Shown one piece after another: positions 61,085 through 64,000 of a DNA stretch of 64,000 nucleotides. The stretch covers positions 1,178,001 to 1,242,000 of the forward strand of contig NZ_FWFU01000001.1 in assembly GCF_900172255.1 (NCBI RefSeq), in the 5' to 3' direction. How positions within the stretch are numbered: position 1 is the stretch's first letter; every line of letters begins with the position of its first letter. The position numbers and the translations under genes were made by a program. The notes under the pieces are model-generated. The model was given only the letters and a program-made list of their open reading frames with translations, made no database searches and was not told the DNA's origin. This stretch comes from Roseovarius halotolerans (GTDB taxonomy: Bacteria > Pseudomonadota > Alphaproteobacteria > Rhodobacterales > Rhodobacteraceae).

Positions 61085-62734
61085 ATGCCATCTTCTCTGC
61101 ATCCCGCAGCTCCCGGACTTGCCCGTGCTCTCAAGGCGGGGCGCATGGGACGGCGAGAATTCCTGGCACGTGCCACCAGCCTCGGGATGAGTGTCGCGGC
61201 GGCCTCGACGCTTGGGGCGCTGCCCGCCCCTGCCCGTGCGCAAGCACGGATCGCCGAAGGCGGCACGCTTCGCATACAGCAGAACGTCAAGGCGCTCGAC
61301 GATCCGCGCGCCTATGACTGGAGCGAAATGGGCAATCTTACACGCGGCTTTCTTGAATATCTGGTCGAGTATGGAAGGGATGGCGCCTTCCGGGGGATGC
61401 TTTTGAAATCCTGGTCGGTGAATGACGACGCGACCCGATACATTCTAAATCTGCGTCCCGGCATCCGGTGGAACAACGGTGATTCCTTCACCTCGAAGGA
61501 TGTCGCCCGCAATATCGCGCGCTGGTGCGACAGCAGCGTGCCGGGTAATTCCATGTCGGGCCGGTTCCCCGGCCTCATCGAACCCGATACAGGGCAGTTG
61601 CGCGACGGCGCGGTCGAAACGCCCGACGATCTGACCGTGATGCTGCAATTGTCGCAGCCCGACATCGCCCTGATAGCCAACATGTCCGACTATCCCGCCG
61701 CCGTCATGCATGCCAGCTACGCGGGCGGCGACCCCTTCGCCCACGGGATCGGCACCGGCCCATACCGCCCGGTCAGCCTGGTTCCGGGCGATAGATGCGT
61801 GCTCGAACGCCACCCCGACCACGACTGGTGGGGCAGCGAGGTTTTCGGCGGCCCCTATCTCGACCGGATCGAGTTCATCGACTTCGGTACCGATCCCGCC
61901 AACTGGGTGGCAGCGGCCGAGGCGGACTCGGTCGATCTTCTCTATGAAACGGTGGGCGACTTCATCGAGGTCATGGACGATATCGGCTGGACCGGCACCC
62001 GCACCGAAAGCGCCGCCACGGCCGTGATCCGCGCCAATGCGCGCGCCGAGGTGAATGGCGAGGCCCCGTATTCCGATCCGCGCCTGCGCCGTGCGCTGGC
62101 GCTGGCCGTAAACAACGAAATCTGCCTTGAACTGGGCTATGTGGCCGGGGGCAGCGTCGCCGCCAACCACCATATCAGCCCGATTCATCCTGCCTATGCC
62201 GATATCGGCCCCGCGCCATTCGACCCCGCTCAGGCACTTTCGGATATCCGGGATCTTGGCATGGAGGGGTTCGAGCTGGAACTGATCACCCTCGATGACG
62301 AATGGCAGCGCAACACTGGCGACGTGGTCGCCGCGCAACTGCGCGATGCGGGGCTTACGGTGCGAAGGGCGATTCTGCCCGGCAGGAGCTTCTGGGAGAA
62401 CTGGAAGGATTTTCCATTCTCGCTGACTGAATGGAACCACCGCCCGCTCGATGTGCAGGTGCTGAACCTCGCCTATCGTTCAGGCGCCCCGTGGAATGAA
62501 ACCGGCTTTGCAAACGATGCCTTCGACGCGCTTCTCGATCAGGCGATGGCGCTGACCGATCCCGAGGCACGCCGCCCGGTGATTGCCCGGATCGAAGCCA
62601 TCCTGCGCGACGAAGGTGTGATCATCCAGCCGTTCTGGCGTGCGCTCTTCAATCACCATAACGGGCAACTGGTCAATGCCGAGCGTCACCCGGCAAATGA
62701 AATTCATCTCTATCGGATCGGTTTCGCGGCCTGA
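61085..62734 (+). CDS. ABC transporter substrate-binding protein, family 5 (peptide/nickel type), Tat-exported
   Basis: A 549-residue periplasmic binding protein. The leader has a twin-arginine motif (GRREFLARATSLGMSVAAAS, residues 18-37) with cleavage after PARAQA. The family-5 start LRIQQNVKALDDPRAYDW is followed by RPGIRWNNGDSFTSKDVARN, the segment found in DppA/OppA-like proteins. No permease or ATPase gene is adjacent, so the rest of the transporter must be encoded elsewhere or the protein is an orphan. The AraC-type gene 78 bp upstream is the likely regulator. Confidence 0.9.
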   Translation: MPSSLHPAAPGLARALKAGRMGRREFLARATSLGMSVAAASTLGALPAPARAQARIAEGGTLRIQQNVKALDDPRAYDWSEMGNLTRGFLEYLVEYGRDGAFRGMLLKSWSVNDDATRYILNLRPGIRWNNGDSFTSKDVARNIARWCDSSVPGNSMSGRFPGLIEPDTGQLRDGAVETPDDLTVMLQLSQPDIALIANMSDYPAAVMHASYAGGDPFAHGIGTGPYRPVSLVPGDRCVLERHPDHDWWGSEVFGGPYLDRIEFIDFGTDPANWVAAAEADSVDLLYETVGDFIEVMDDIGWTGTRTESAATAVIRANARAEVNGEAPYSDPRLRRALALAVNNEICLELGYVAGGSVAANHHISPIHPAYADIGPAPFDPAQALSDIRDLGMEGFELELITLDDEWQRNTGDVVAAQLRDAGLTVRRAILPGRSFWENWKDFPFSLTEWNHRPLDVQVLNLAYRSGAPWNETGFANDAFDALLDQAMALTDPEARRPVIARIEAILRDEGVIIQPFWRALFNHHNGQLVNAERHPANEIHLYRIGFAA

Positions 62735-62764
62735 CGCTTGCGTCATGCGCGACGACGGGTCCCG

Positions 62765-63367
62765 TCAGCTTCCCCAGATGATCCGCACGTAATTGCGGGT
62801 CTCTTCGAAAGGTGGAACGCCGCCGTATTTCTCAACTGCCTTCGGACCGGCATTATAGGCCGCGAGCGCCAGTTGCCAGGACCGGAACGTCCTGTATTGC
62901 TCCGCCAGGTAGCGAGCGCCGCCATCGAGATTTTCGTAAGGGTCATGCGGATTGACACGCAACAGCCGCGCCGTGCCGGGCATCAACTGTGCCAGCCCGA
63001 TCGCGCCCTTGTGCGAAAGCGCCTTGTCGTTCCAGCCCGATTCCTGTTGCACCAGCTTCAGGAACAGATCTTGCGGCACCCCGTGACGGCTTGCGGCATC
63101 CTTGGCCATCTGGAGATAGTGCCCGCGATACTCGCCGCTATAACCCTTCGCAGGACCATCGCCCCATTTGGTGGGCGTATGCACCTTTTGCGGCTGCAAG
63201 CGTACCGAGTTGTTGTATTGCTGCTTTGCGCGGTTATCCAGAACCCCGATCTGGGATTTGAACAATATGCTTCGGTTTTTGGTCGACAGCACATCGGCAG
63301 ACGCACCAAAAGGCATGATCAGTGCCGTCGCGACAAGCGCAATCGTGAAATATCGCATTCGCCCCAT
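62765..63367 (-). CDS. Lytic transglycosylase (SLT domain)
   Basis: A 200-residue exported muramidase-like enzyme. Signal peptide [21 protein letters not shown]; the catalytic domain starts at [19 protein letters not shown], where the Glu in QQES is the proton donor, and continues [15 protein letters not shown] and [20 protein letters not shown], the full SLT signature. The start could be the ATG at 63367 or at 63358; the second would put the signal peptide exactly at the N-terminus. It may work with the L,D-transpeptidase and MepK-like enzyme. It is convergent with the binding protein. Confidence 0.92.
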   Translation of the reverse strand: MGRMRYFTIALVATALIMPFGASADVLSTKNRSILFKSQIGVLDNRAKQQYNNSVRLQPQKVHTPTKWGDGPAKGYSGEYRGHYLQMAKDAASRHGVPQDLFLKLVQQESGWNDKALSHKGAIGLAQLMPGTARLLRVNPHDPYENLDGGARYLAEQYRTFRSWQLALAAYNAGPKAVEKYGGVPPFEETRNYVRIIWGS

Positions 63368-63574
63368 GTCCCTCGCAGCGTTTTCCTTGCAGCGCACTAT
63401 ACCTGAATCGATTCCGATTTCCAGATTCAACCGAAATTCAGGCCTCTTGCGCGCGTGAAACCTTCATTTGGCCGCAAAGGCATATCTTTTCGGAGAATTT
63501 TAAACTTTCCTTCATCCCCCCGTGATGGTGTAACGCTGGCAGCAAAGCAAAAACACATCTGTAAGGAGGTCACG

Positions 63575-64000
63575 ATGGCCGGCTCAGTGAACAAGGTAAT
63601 TCTCATCGGCAATCTTGGCCGCGACCCTGAGGTTCGGACTTTCCAGAACGGCGGCAAAGTGTGCAACCTCCGCATCGCCACATCCGAGAACTGGAAAGAC
63701 CGCAACACCGGTGAGCGCCGCGAACGCACCGAATGGCACAGCGTCGCGATCTTCTCCGAAGGGCTCGTGCGGGTTTGCGAACAGTATCTGCGCAAGGGCT
63801 CGAAGGTCTATCTGGAAGGCAAGCTGCAGACCCGCAAATGGCAAGACCAGTCTGGCCAGGACCGGTATTCGACCGAGGTCGTATTGCAAGGCTTCGATGG
63901 AACGCTGGTGATGCTCGACGGCCGCGGCGAAGGCGGCGGCGGTGGCGGCTCAAGTCAGGGCGGCGGCTATGGCGGCGATTACGGTGGCGACTACGGCGGC
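63575..64000 (+). CDS. ssb: Single-stranded DNA-binding protein (3' end outside the window)
   Basis: The first 142 residues are visible. A perfect AAGGAGGT is seven bases before the ATG. The OB-fold starts [21 protein letters not shown], followed by [18 protein letters not shown] and [20 protein letters not shown]; a glycine-rich linker ([19 protein letters not shown]) begins near residue 117 and runs to the end of the window. The acidic tip that recruits partner proteins lies outside. No LexA box was found upstream. Confidence 0.95.
   Translation, partial: MAGSVNKVILIGNLGRDPEVRTFQNGGKVCNLRIATSENWKDRNTGERRERTEWHSVAIFSEGLVRVCEQYLRKGSKVYLEGKLQTRKWQDQSGQDRYSTEVVLQGFDGTLVMLDGRGEGGGGGGSSQGGGYGGDYGGDYGG

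Noticed and set aside
63431..63574. Looked for an SOS box in front of ssb
   Set aside because: No GTTC-N7-GTTC or GAAC-N7-GAAC is present in the upstream region.

Overview
The window is a 64 kb piece of a high-GC alphaproteobacterial chromosome, most likely from the Rhodobacterales (Roseobacter/Rhodobacter group). Evidence for this placement: a CtrA response regulator with its SciP partner next door, DUF6456/DUF6477 proteins that I know mainly from this group, the xseB-ispA-dxs trio, an IalB-family protein, a pyrrolysine-free MttB homologue, and the synteny of the envelope cluster. It is almost wholly core chromosome. No rRNA, tRNA, IS element, prophage or CRISPR array was seen. The one clearly foreign-looking stretch is about 1 kb of AT-rich DNA at 32.4-33.5 kb carrying a single DUF3800 gene.

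Layout. 0-3.6 kb: branched-chain amino-acid type ABC transporter (livG fragment, livF, livH, livM). 3.7-6.8 kb: isoprenoid genes dxs and ispA with xseB. 6.9-10.6 kb: a phosphotransferase, a HerA-like ATPase, two candidate small RNAs, an IalB-like periplasmic protein. 10.6-15.8 kb: a minus-strand envelope operon (L,D-transpeptidase, lpxD, acyl carrier protein, ketoacyl synthase) divergent from a MepK-like endopeptidase. 15.8-24.9 kb: lipA, VIT transporter, DUF6456/DUF6477, MttB-like methyltransferase, guaA, EamA transporter, FadL. 24.9-31.2 kb: P-loop protein, metA, hydrolase, ppk2, TetR, acyltransferase. 31.3-39.6 kb: rplM-rpsI, the AT-rich islet, PaaI and enoyl-CoA hydratase, trmFO-gluQ, hisI, a NifU-like scaffold, an unknown anchored protein and a 40-residue membrane protein behind a LexA-type box. 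39.7-46.8 kb: ligA-recG, ctrA, sciP, mnmA. 47-59 kb: one long minus-strand run pyrH-frr-uppS-cdsA-dxr-rseP-(41-aa protein)-bamA-skp-fabZ-lpxA-lpxI-lpxB. 59-64 kb: miaA, AraC regulator, Tat-exported solute-binding protein, lytic transglycosylase and the start of ssb.

How the genes fit together. Much of the window builds the cell envelope. dxs, dxr, ispA and uppS make the undecaprenyl carrier. cdsA makes CDP-diacylglycerol. lpxA, lpxD, lpxI, lpxB and fabZ make lipid A. bamA, skp and rseP handle outer-membrane proteins. The L,D-transpeptidase, MepK-like enzyme and lytic transglycosylase remodel peptidoglycan. lpxD is absent from its usual place between skp and fabZ and sits instead at 12-13 kb with its own acyl carrier protein and ketoacyl synthase. 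A second theme is cell cycle and DNA repair: ctrA-sciP, ligA-recG, ssb, and the possible SOS-controlled small protein. A third is tRNA modification: trmFO, gluQ, mnmA, miaA.

Points most worth following up: a LexA-box-controlled 40-aa membrane peptide; a C/U-rich small RNA candidate beside a HerA-like gene, with a second terminator-bounded RNA right after it; a dispersed hairpin-plus-tail element found six times, each time downstream of, and on the same strand as, a gene; a perfect DnaA box next to a CtrA-like box before the DUF6456 gene; a 41-aa membrane protein between rseP and bamA; and an acidic extension of about 109 residues on LigA.
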